Positions 1-10,700 of a stretch of DNA of 64,000 bases are shown one piece after another. Numbering within the stretch: position 1 is the first letter of the stretch; the number at the start of each line of letters is the position of its first letter. The DNA comes from Caecitellus pseudoparvulus (taxonomy: Eukaryota > Bigyra: Bicosoecida), in contig CBFFRQ010000050.1 in assembly GCA_965644315.1 (NCBI GenBank), positions 62,001 through 126,000 on the forward strand. Direction: 5' to 3'. The notes beneath the pieces are model-generated. The model saw only the letters and a program-made list of their open reading frames with translations, was not told the origin of the DNA and searched no databases. The translations under genes and the position numbers were made by a program.

Positions 1-1369
1 TCCGGCGTGGAGATAGGCCCTGCCTTGGTGGTGATGCCGACGTGCTTGGCTCCCAGGGAACGACGCAGGGCCAGGCGCTTTCGCGTGTAGCGGTCACGCA
101 GGTTCGCCACGCAGTCCATGACGTCGGGCAGGCGCTGCGACCAGGCGGGTCCAGCGTTGTGTGCCAGCCAGTGCTTGAGCTCCACCTCTGCATGGTCGTC
201 AATGCGCCCTCGTCCAGTGAGCCAAGAGGACAGCTGCGGGTGCGCCACCCCCACTACAGCAGCCAGGTCCAGCAACTGCACCTTCTTCTCAGCCACAGTC
301 TGCGCGACGGCCAGCTTGAAGAGGTTGTCGTCAGAGATGGCCCCGCTACCTTGCGCACCGGGAAGGTCTTGGGGCAAGGGGAGCAAGCTGTCGCTGGCGC
401 CAATGCCGCCGCTGCCGTCTGTGCCCATGTCAGCCTCCAACGCCTCCTCCAGATCCACGTCATCCTCTTCCTCCTCTTCCTCCTCGTCAGCGTCCGACTC
501 GCCAGCCAAGCCCCTTACGGCACCCTGAGCGTGTGGCACTGGTGCACCTGCAGCGCGCTGCATCTGCAACTGCAGCATTTGCTGCTGCTGCTTCGCTGCG
601 AGGTCGCTCTCGTATTGCTTGATGGCGGCTGCGTTCTCGGCATCTTGGCTGAGAGCATCCACTGTTTCCCAGCTCAGCCCCGTTGCATCCTTGGGCAAGT
701 TGCGCCAGTGAATGAAATACTGCACAGAGTTGCCAGTACTCGTCACGGTGGTGCGCTTGGACAGCACTTCGGCAACCTTCGTGTAGGCAATGTCAAAGTA
801 GGCCTGGTTCCCGCTTCCTGGAGGCGGCTCACCATGGGGGAAGCGAGATGGGAGGCTCGCATGGAAGGCCGCCACCGCTTGTGCGTTCCTGCACGTGAAT
901 GAGTGGGGGAGGGAGGGGTGAGTCCACGGGTGTGTGCCCAATGATGGACGGCTCAGAGCCAGCACAGGTGCCGCCGTCAGCACTGGCCAAGAGCAGTGCA
1001 AAGCCATGCACCTCCAGTGAAACACGAAAACGAGCCACTGGATCTGGCACTCTATGTCAGGTGCCATTCATGCGCAGGGGCGAGCGCACCAACGCGCCTC
1101 AGACTTGCCGGCGCCAGGCGGAGGCCGTGCAGGGTGCGGAATTGGCACAAGGCCAAGCATTCAAACAGTACGCACGAGGGGTCCTTCTCCACCAGCGCCT
1201 GGTACGACAACCACAGGACGCGCAAGTAGCTCGTGTTAACAAACTTCACCAAGTACTCGAACATCATTTCGCTGCCCGGAGGCCCAGCTAAGTGCTGGGG
1301 CAAAGAGCGCCGGCCCAGCACCACCTCAACCCGAGACAAGTTGGGCTCCATGCCAGGGAACTGAGACAT
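1..1369 (-). CDS. CHD-type chromatin remodeller, N-terminal part (double chromodomain), truncated by window edge
   Basis: The sequence shows two chromodomain-like segments on the minus strand. The first (about 1369-1180) contains VEVVLGRR and EYLVKFVNTSYLRVLW; the second (about 860-640) contains VAEVLSKR, VQYFIHWRNLP and LSWETVDAL. The spacing and the YxVKW / YFIxWRxLP...W pattern match the paired chromodomains that precede the SNF2 ATPase in CHD remodellers. The ATPase itself would lie beyond position 1. After chromodomain 2 come a Gln-rich stretch and an acidic run (ESDADEEEEEEDDVDLEE), then a basic segment. An intron separates the two halves. A good acceptor (CAG) lies at about 891, while the donor near 1180 is uncertain. 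The start is also uncertain: ATG at 1369 follows an in-frame stop, but this could be an internal exon. The family call is inferred from motif shape; the missing helicase keeps it below certainty. Confidence 0.65.
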
Positions 1370-1378
1370 GTCTTGCAA

Positions 1379-1922
1379 TCGAGGCGAATGCGTCCTTTAA
1401 CACCTTAAGTGGGCCTCGTCAACGAGGTGCAGCAACTCGCGCTGCGCAATGGAATCACGTATGTTGCTGCCTGCGGAACCTCGCTGTGGCGCTGCTGCAG
1501 ACTGCACTGCCGAGGACACAAGCGTCCTGGACAGCAGCCGACAAGACGACTGGCGTGGTGACCAGCCTGAATTATGAGAGGGTTATATATTTTTTAGTTT
1601 TTGGCCTGCGTGTGTGCAGGAAGGGCATGATTGCCGCAAGCGAGCTCAGCCCACATGAGCAGCATGCATCACGTGCACCAGCCAGTGCTCGGCTGCCCGC
1701 GGATAGCAGGGACAAAACATCAGCAGCAGAGGGGATGGGAGGCAATCTACAGCACTATTGGCAAGATCTCTGTCTTTAGCGTGCAGCTGACTGGCCTCTG
1801 CGGGTCCCCGGACTCAAGTCAGGTCAAGCTCCAAAACCTGAAGGCTCACGAGCACGCATGGCAGCCGCTAAGTAAAGAACACGAAAGGATCAGCGTAGGG
1901 CAGAAAACTACCCTTCAATGAC
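1379..1922. other. Intergenic region between divergent genes
   Basis: This lies between the CHD-like gene (minus) and the secreted Cys-rich gene (plus). I see an AT-rich patch (tatattttttagttttt, near 1586-1605) and no convincing exon. A further 5' exon of the CHD-like gene could hide at 1400-1480, where a short minus frame reads RDSIAQRELLHLVDEAHL before a stop, but I cannot prove it. Confidence 0.4.
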
Positions 1923-3826
1923 ATGGGGCACTGCAACTTTTGGCCCATGCTGGTCTTGAGCCTGCATGCGTTGCTCCACCTTGCCAATGGGCAGTTCAAA
2001 ACTACATCTGCGCAGTTCGCGGAGCTGAAGGCACAGAGGGATGCCGAGCTAGACGAAGCGCTCAAAACCCACCCAGACTTAGTGCACATGTACTATCCAA
2101 TGCGCAATTCCATACCGCGGGAGTACTACATGTGCGCCGTGCGTTTCTGGGACGATTTCCGCAGCAGACACACAAGCCGCTCTCCTATGTTGCAGATTGG
2201 ACGAGAAGAAAGGCAGCCGAGTAAATCCCGCAGACTATTACGTGAATGTCATTTTCGATCCGTGCCGTGAGCACCCGTTCAACTGCTGCAACAACACGTA
2301 TGGCTCGGCTGAGTTCCGACGCTTGGACGTGCGCCCTGACAGCCCAACACTGGGCACGTGGGAGTATTTTACTCAAGACGGAACCCCTGCTGGGCGAGAG
2401 ACTCTGTGAGCAAGCGCAATTTTAGCTGAGATCAGCTTCGCAGCACTGGCTGCCCGTTCTAATGCTGCAGGCGGTGGCCGGACGATGAAGCTGTCTTCGA
2501 CCCTTCATGCATTGGAAACATGGAGCCCAAGGAAACATGCACTGGACCACTCATTGCCCGCAAGGACAGTCGACTTCGTCCTGTGTGTTGGAACTTCAAC
2601 TCAAGCATTGTGGCGAATCAAAACTGCCGTGCTCCGGCAGACGGCACCCTGCTGCCCTCCTGCATGGAGATCGGCATCACTTCCACAGCCTTCATTCCAG
2701 AGTGCTCCAAAAAAGAAGCTTCCAATTGCGGGACGTTCCTTGAAGTGCATCAGCCAGGGAGCAGGGAAATATTGACAGAGGTTCGCCTTTCGGGGCAGTT
2801 CATGTCGGGCTACAAAATGGCAGTCATTTCCATGAACTACAGGCGGGATCAGACCCGCGTCTTGTGCGAAGGAGACCATGAGGTGCGTAGCTGTCCCACC
2901 TCGCGTGCCAATGATGGTGGTCCTATGCTGGCCTGCTTGCACCCGAGCACAGATGTGGTGGGTGCACCGAACAAAGTGGGCCTGGATCGTGGAACGAAGG
3001 CTCCCCTTCCATATCTCTTCGCCACAGTGCGACTGGAACTACAACCACAACCGGTGAGCAACGTCAGCACAGCGTACTTCATCATGCTCCATGCCATGGT
3101 CCTGGCGCACTTGCAGGTACGAGCCGTTCGCAACATTGGATGCATCCTTGACCACCATCTCTAGAAAGCTCCGACTGGATGACTCCAACCTGCTCTTCAC
3201 GCGCACACGCACGACCGGCCGACCAGGCTATGCTGGGAAAGGCATGGGCGCAACGATGGTGACAGAGGACCGGGATCCATATCACGTTGCCGCTGAGTTC
3301 AAGCACGGAAATCCGTATACCTACACCTTTGCGCCATCACAACCTCAGCTCGACCTCTCGGACGGAGAGCTGTACCCGACGCATGGTGCATATGCCGCCA
3401 GGTATGGAGAGCACCCTCGAAGAATCCAAGCCAAGCATCTTATTGACTCGGAGATGCAAGCGGCGCTTGACTTGGTACTCTCAAACCCATCCCGATCCTG
3501 GAATCCGCCCCTAGGTCCCGTAAAGCCACGGCAAGTTCAAGAGCCGTCGGCGGTAGTGGGAAGCGTACAGGATGAGAGAACCCCACCGAACCATCTAGAA
3601 GTTGCGTATTCTGCCGCAGGCCATGGAATGGAGCAACGCACACGGCGGCTACAGAGGCAGTCCGAGCGCCGACCACAAGAGGGTGCGCAAGGAGACCCTG
3701 CAGGTCCTGAGGAACTTGCTGTCTAAGTTTGTGGTGGATTCCTGCCCGGCTGATCAGAAAAGTGCTGACTTGGTTGCCCATTCACCCAAGTTGAGAACAG
3801 CTGGAATGGGATCACTTCTACGATAG
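1923..3826 (+). CDS. Cys-rich secreted or membrane-anchored protein of unknown family, six or more exons
   Basis: ATG 1923 opens a clear signal peptide (MGHCNFWPMLVLSLHALLHL, cleavage near ANGQ). Exons consistent in phase are 1923-2131, 2196-2405, 2471-2882, 2953-3053, 3117-3552 and 3620 onward, with introns of 63-70 nt (donors GTGCGC, GTGAGC, GTGCGT, GTGAGC, GTAGTG; all acceptors AG). The ectodomain is rich in Cys with motifs such as CREHPFNCCNN, CIGNMEPKETC, CWNFNSS and QCDWNYNHNRY, suggesting a disulfide-bonded secreted fold. I do not recognise the family. The 3' end is unresolved. Read straight on, the frame ends at TAG 3826. Alternatively an acceptor at 3800 enters a frame reading LEWDHFYDRPGQQKRG, and the gene could run to about 4090. 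No transmembrane helix is evident in the joined exons. Confidence 0.6.
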
Positions 3827-4714
3827 GCCTGGACAGCAGAAGAGGGGCATGTCCTCCCACCCCCATCAATGCCACCACACAGCCTGCGGCACCCCGCCTC
3901 ATCGCACGCCTTCGACGTACTGCAAGCTGGAGCAGTGATTCGCGTCGCTTTCGGACTCGGCGCTGTGGAGGGGGCCCAACATCAGTCGGCTGAGCGTTCG
4001 GAAAAAGGTCAGTTCCTACCTGTTCCTCCACATCGCGCGAGGCAGGAGCAGGCGGGGGGGCTGCAGGGCGTGGCGGCCTTTCTGGCCTGAGACGGCGAAG
4101 CGGGCCTTGTGGAGTCAAACTCTCGTTCTGGACAGCGTGTAAATGCGGTAGTCTCTTGCGTGGCGCCTCTCGCTCCTGTCGTCCGTTCGATGCTACATCC
4201 GCTGAGAGAACAAGGGAGGATTGATGCAAGAAACACGAGTCCAGGTCCGAATCTCTGCTGTGGGTGCACGCCTGGGTGTCTGCAGTGCCGGTGCCCGCAG
4301 TGCAGGGTGACATCGGCGTTTCATCTCCAACACCAGTCAACACGCCCTCTCTTCGCTGGCCGCTAGCAGACACGCGCTGCGTGTGATCTACCCTGCATAG
4401 GCGCAATCAAACATGGTGAGGGGGTGCAAGGAGTCACGTATATGCCGAGGCCAACGCGCGGGCGATGAACATGTACTTGCCCAATTTGCTCCAAACTAGC
4501 ACGGCGAAGCGTGAGGTTGGTCCCTGCGCTTGCTCGCAATTCACCGCGAGATGCCATGCTGCCATCTGCGCTCCCAGAGAGACAACCCCAACGCGTATAC
4601 ATCTTAGGCCGGGAGAATGTGCAAGAGCTCAGGGGCTGGTGTCCACAAATCGATCTGAATTGAGCCTGCACTTGGAGCAACCAGGCACCCAAGCCACAAG
4701 GCGATCAGGGTCTG
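3827..4714. other. Region between unknown gene and giant gene A, possible terminal exons
   Basis: It holds the 3' flanks of two convergent genes. Between 3801 and 4090 there are short open stretches and plausible splice signals (GTCAGT at about 4006, CAG at about 4064) that could be last exons of the upstream plus-strand gene. I see nothing supportable from 4100 to 4714. Confidence 0.3.
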
Positions 4715-7700
4715 TCAGTCACTATCACTATCGAATCGAGTACGGCGCCTTCCCTTGGCCCCTATGTTTCGGAAGGCCCGGCGCACCGTCACTTGCGTCC
4801 CCAGGTCGCCACACAGCAGGCGGAACAGCGCCGCCGACAGCGCACCCACAAACAGTATGTTCAGCGCGAAGATGAGCACAGTCACAAAGGCTTTGGCGGC
4901 AGGGGTGGAGTCAGGGTCGATGAGCGTGGAGCCGCCATTCAGCGTCACCATGGTGACGACGATGGACGCGTTCTCAAAATGGTTCAGCACATGGCTGCGG
5001 TAGGGCAGTGCAGCGTTGTGCAGGAGGGACGCAATGACCATGAGGGTCGTGCCCGCAGTGGTCTGCACGCCGATGCCGGAGGGCCGCAGCAGCACCCCCA
5101 CGAAGGCCAGCCCCACCTTGCGCATCTGCACGACGATTTCCCAGTAGTACCGCTCCTCTCGGAAGGAGGAGAAGAGGAACCCCAACACCGCGCGGGTCTC
5201 CGGCTCACGCAGGCGGTGCCGACTGCAGAACAGGGCGGTGCCTGTCGCGCCAGACACGCCGAAGCCGTACACGACCAGGGCGGCGATGCCCACGCCGTAC
5301 ATCCAGCCATGGTTGCTGCTGTCGTCACAGTCGAACTGCAAGTCACCCACCAGCATGCTGCGGCCAGACACTGTGGTGCACGTGAACATGGACAGGGCGG
5401 TGCGGGTCAGGCTCAGCTGGAAGACGAAGAAGACGACGATGATGGAGACTTTGAAGCACTTCCAGGGGGTCATGATGACTGGCTTGGCCGTGAGCACGCT
5501 GCCCGGCGCGTGGCTCGGCTTCACGCTGCGCTTGGACCGCGCCAGCGACCCCATGCGGTTGGCACGGGCCCGGCTGGTGATGGGGCGTGCCTGCTCCGCC
5601 ACGGTGGGCGTTGCCGCCTTGCCTTCCGCCGCCTGCTCTGCGGGGTCCAGGCACACGCCATGCAGGCGCTTGGGCTGCGACGACGGCGTGGGGGCGTCCG
5701 TGACCACCTTGGGTGTCGCGGCGGCCTGCCTGGCTGCCTCCAGCAGTGCCTTGTCCTCACTGGTGTGGAACATGGGGTTGGCTGCCACGCCAGCCAAGCG
5801 TGCGTCGTCAAACGCGCCCTCTGCCGCCTCTCCCACAGGCCGCCCAGCAGTCGGCGACACAATGATGCGCTGCTCCGCCGATTTCAAGTGCGCAGCAGCC
5901 TTCGGAGCATAGCCATTCACAGCGACCAGTGGGTCGTCCGGGCGTGCAGAGCCGCCGTACCACAGGGCAATGCGTGCCCCCTCCGCCAACGTCCACACAA
6001 TCACCACCATGAACACGGCAGCGATGGGCAGCAGCAGCTGCACGATGCCATTCCCCAAGAATGTGCTGGTGAGGTCGTACCCCAGGCAGTCGATGCTGAG
6101 CAGCGCCTCGCCAACGTTGGACGACGCGTCAAACAGCGCGAACATCGCCTCCAGCGATGCCGGCCACTGCATGGGGAAAGCAGATGCCAGCGCCACCTGC
6201 TGCAAGTGCACCAGCATGAGCTTGGCCAGGGCCACGTGGGGCTTGGTCGTCGCACCTCGTGACCTCAGGGCTGTGCGGATGAGGAAGCTGATCATGAGCA
6301 CGCCCGTGAAGAAGCCCCCCACGAAGGCCAGGCGCACCAGGTGGATGGGGCCGCATGGCACACACAGGCCGTCCACCTGTGGCGAGAAGCCAAACTCACA
6401 GTTCCCACACAGCGGCCCCTCATACCCCGTCGCGCACTCTTGGTGGATGGCAGCTGTGGAGGCGCTGCTGAAGGCCCCCCGTGGCACGGTGCTGTTCCCG
6501 CCTCGCGTGTCCATGAACACGGCTGCACCGCTGGGGCACGCCTCGTCCAGCCTGCACCGCTCGAAGTGCAAGCCGTCAGGGCTCCACGGCACGCGGAAGT
6601 ACCCCCTCACATTGCTCAGCGCCTCCCACGTGTCTCCACCGCACACCGCTCCCTCGGGGCACTTCTTGCACACAGCCTGCGCCCATTCCCCACGTGCAGC
6701 GTGCTGGGTCGCCAGGTACTCGTCACGGTCGCACTTGGCGTACACTGGGCCGATGACATGGGAGACGGGGCCAGACGTCGCATTGCGTCGCTGGGCGTCT
6801 GTGACGCCATACACCCGCATCCAGAACGGCTGTGAGGGCGTGTTCAGCACGCGCACAATGAGGCGCTGGCCACCGCTGCTGCTCTGCAATGCACGCGCCT
6901 GACTCGTGCTGTTGCCACCGCTGCCTGCCCTGCCACATGCAACTGACGTCGTGGCGGCGTACACGACATCATCGCTCTCCACGTTGCGCAGGATGCGGGT
7001 CTGGACATCCGACGCCCCCACAACGCCGTCAAACCAAGGCTGCGTCGTGAACTGCACCACCCACTCCTGCACTGGGAACGACAGGGTGATTTCGTCGTCA
7101 GCCCAGGAGAACTCCACACGAGCGATGCCATCAGTGGCGTCACGGAACCCGCACAGCTCCACAGGCGCTGTCACAGGGGGCAGAGGGTCCTTGTCGTATG
7201 CAAAGGTGTTCTCAGGGGCACTCTCACTGCGCCACCCTCCCGCCGTCTCCACGCGCACCGGCAGCCCGGCGATGTCCTGCACAGCCTCGCTCAACGGGGC
7301 GGGCACCCGCACCGACAGGGAGATGGGGCCTGCCCACGACACGTCAGCTGCAGGCACCTGCACAGGACCCACCCACACGCCCGTCACCTCCTCAGCTGCC
7401 CAGCCAAAGTTCCGACCTGCGAGGGACAGCGTGTCCCCTGCCCGAGCCTTGCCCGGGGAGATGCTGCTCACGGCCGGCGGCCCCATGATGCGCAGCTCCC
7501 CCAGCTGAGAAGGCACAGACAAGCCCTCGTTCGTGATGGCCACGACGCGTGACGCCTCTGAGGCCGCCCCCACCTCTCGAGGCAGCAGGGCAGCCTGCAC
7601 GCCAGTGCAGATCATCTGGCGGGCATCAGGCGCAAGGGTCAGCGTGCCCTGCAAGGCAACGCAGTTGCTGCCTGCCAGCAGCATGCGGCCAGGGGAAGGG

Positions 7701-10700
7701 AGGGCTGGATCCCCCAGCGCCAAGCCGACGACCGTGATGTTGTACGTGTTCCCGAAGCCAGGCGGGGAATGCAGCAAGTTGCTGGGGCGTACCAGGAACA
7801 CTGCAGGCTCCACGTACGACACAACCCCCGGCGGCGACACACCCACCAGCCCCACTGCCGTCGTCACTCGCACGACGACTCGGTCAGCATCGGACAGGCT
7901 GTCTTGCAGCGATGGCGCCTGGCACCGCAAGCGGGTTGCCGACACCAGCACAACATTCGTGCAGGCGGCTGCTCCCAGCGCCACGCCAATGACATCCCCC
8001 TGCGCCTCACCAAAGCCCGAACCGAAAATCTGCACAGTGGTCCCACCTGCCGCACTGATGAGGGATGGCAGCGCTGATGACACGCCTGGGTGTCCGTACA
8101 CACGCAGTTGCAGGCCAGTCACTGCCTGCACGCCCGACACCACCAGCTGCACCTCCGCACGACTGTCCAGACTCACATTCCCCAACGCCACACCCCGACA
8201 CCACACCAACGTGTCGTTCACATACTCGACATGCCCACATGGCACCCCGCCCACGCTGCCCTGCATGGCCCCCACAGGGCCCGCCGCAAACGACACACCA
8301 AACCCCTCACCCAACAACGCCACATCCAGCACAGCACTCGCAGATGCAGGCGCCAACACGTACCGCGGCGAGATGGACTGCACACGAGCCGCCGCATACT
8401 GCAACGCAGCGTCCACATACTGCACACTCCACCCCCCCGCACGCTGCAGGGTCACAGGACTCAGCAGCCCCGTCCCACTGGGCACGTCGCACTCCAGCCG
8501 CGTGTCGGACAGCACCTGGATGTCGGTGCAGGGCAGGGAGTCAGGCCCCAGGGCGATGCCCAGGATGTCCCCCGAGCGTGGGGCGCCGTACTGCCCATCA
8601 GCACGCCCGAAGCCATCCCCCACCAGCTGCACACGGGCACCGTACACTGGGACAGTGCTGGGCTGCACACCGAACACCACAGGCTGCCCGAACACGTGCA
8701 CCGTCGCAGTGCGGGTGCTGTATGGCGCGCCTGCCACACTCACCAGCACCTCAGCACGCGCATCTGCCTGGAGCTGGCTGCTGTTCAAGCCGACACAGTC
8801 CACTTGCTCAGGCGAGACGTACGCCCACGATGCACAGGGCAAGCCAGCAATGGAGCCTGTGATGGCCCCATCTGCCGTAGGCGCAGCGATGGACCCGAAG
8901 TCTGCCCCGAACAGAGACACGCGGGGCACCAAGGCCGCCCCCCCCACAGCGCGAAGCAGATACACCGGCGACACACCCGTCACATTTCCAGCAGCATACT
9001 CCAGCGCCGCACTGGCCAAGCTGGCGTTCCAACCGCCGTCACGGTGCACGACGACAGGCGACAGACTGCCCACACCAGCAGGCACAGTGCAAGAAGCGCG
9101 GGTGGAGGAGATGGCCCGCACACTGGTGCACGCCACCCCACCCACCGTCACAGCGGTGATGTCCCCTGCTGCTCCAGCCCCCCACTGCCCCTCTGCACGG
9201 CCAAAGTTCAGGCCATCCATGGACACAGTGCCGCCTCCCACTGGCACAGGCACCCCTGCCACAGTGAACACCTGCATGCTGCCGAACAGGCGCACGGACG
9301 CAGGCAACTCTGCTACTGCGCCTGCCACCTCCACCGACACCCCCACCTGCACAGTGCTGGGCGGCAGGGAGGCGGTGTCCAGGCCCTCACACCGCACCTC
9401 CGCACCAGACACCCAGACGACCTGCGGGCAAGCCACACCTCCGACCCACACCGCCACGTCCCCAGCGCTTCGACCCAGAGCCGAGCCGTGCAGTGTCACA
9501 CTGGCATTCACCATGCCGGCTGCAGGAGACAGCACGATGAAGCTTGGATCCACAGACGTCAGCGCGGGCGTCGCGTACCGCAGCTGCACAGCATTGCTGA
9601 CCTGGTCTGCCACCCGCACACGCAGAGTGCGGGAGCCGTACCCTGGCGGCAAACTGCAGGAAGCAGAGGACGTGCTCACGTGTGACAACCCAGCGCACAG
9701 CCCCTCCACACCATCCACCAGCACAGCGATGCCCACCTCAGCAACAAGGCCAGTGCCCGTGGCATTGTCGCGTGGCAGGCCAAAGTCAGCGCCTTGGAGA
9801 GCCACGGTGCCGCCGAAGATGCTCATGCCGCTTTCAGGGACCAGGGCCAGCAAAGTTGGTGCCCGGTATCGGAAGGTAGTGGAGGAGGTCCAGGGGTTGG
9901 GCAGGGTGGGGATGGTGTGGTGAATGCGCAGCGGGAAGGCGCTGTGGGTGGAGTTTGACAGCGGGGGAATCGAGCAGGATAGCTGGGTTGCTGCTTTTTC
10001 GATAAGTGGGAATGCGCATACGCCCCCATCGATAGTCACCAAATTGCTTCCATTGTTAAACAACTCGAGCGCCCAGAAGGTGCCAGTGAAGCTCATGAAG
10101 CTGCTGCCTTGTGGGCTCAAGGAGGCTCCGCCTGGGCCTGTGACTGACGTGACTCTCAACAACACGTCGTCTGCTGCTGCTGGACTTCCTTCCTCTGGCC
10201 ACACGCAGGTGTCACTCCATGGCCCTGCCTCAAGCGTATCCAAACTGGCTGCCTCACAAGCTGATCCAAAGGAAAAAGGAATGTACGGAACCGTTGAAAC
10301 GAACGAGTGGTGCACACGCTTCGCCAACCAGCGAGGGATCGAGATCGTGGAGAGGAAGCTGCAGTCGTAGCAGTTCAAGTGCGTTATGGGAGACATCACT
10401 GGCGCGACACCGTGGAATGTAAACTCTGGCGAAAAAGCTCGAACCGTCGACGAGCGAGCCATCTGCAGAATGTTCCGATGTAGGGCTACGCTGTGATTCC
10501 CGATGGCTAGATCTACGCCAAGTCTATCTGTGAAGCCTGTCCCCAAGCCCCAGGAGGCGCGGCCCCAGCAGACAACTTCCCCCGTTTCCAGCAGCGCGCA
10601 AAGATGGGAGTCTCTGCACTTTACTTGAAGGGCGGGCGCAGGAAGCTGCACAGGGCCTGCGTCCACGGGGTCGTGGGTGTGTCCAATCTTCACTCCAGTC

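Noticed and set aside
4793-6262. Plus-strand frame of about 490 codons, with its mirror at 22420-23943 on the minus strand
   Set aside because: Antisense to the membrane region of genes A and B; His/Gln/Arg-rich translation without any domain or hydrophobic pattern.
8065-8862. Pro/Thr/His-rich plus-strand frame with repeated look in three places
   Set aside because: Antisense to gene A (with copies antisense to B and C at the conversion tract); its triple occurrence reflects the shared tract only.
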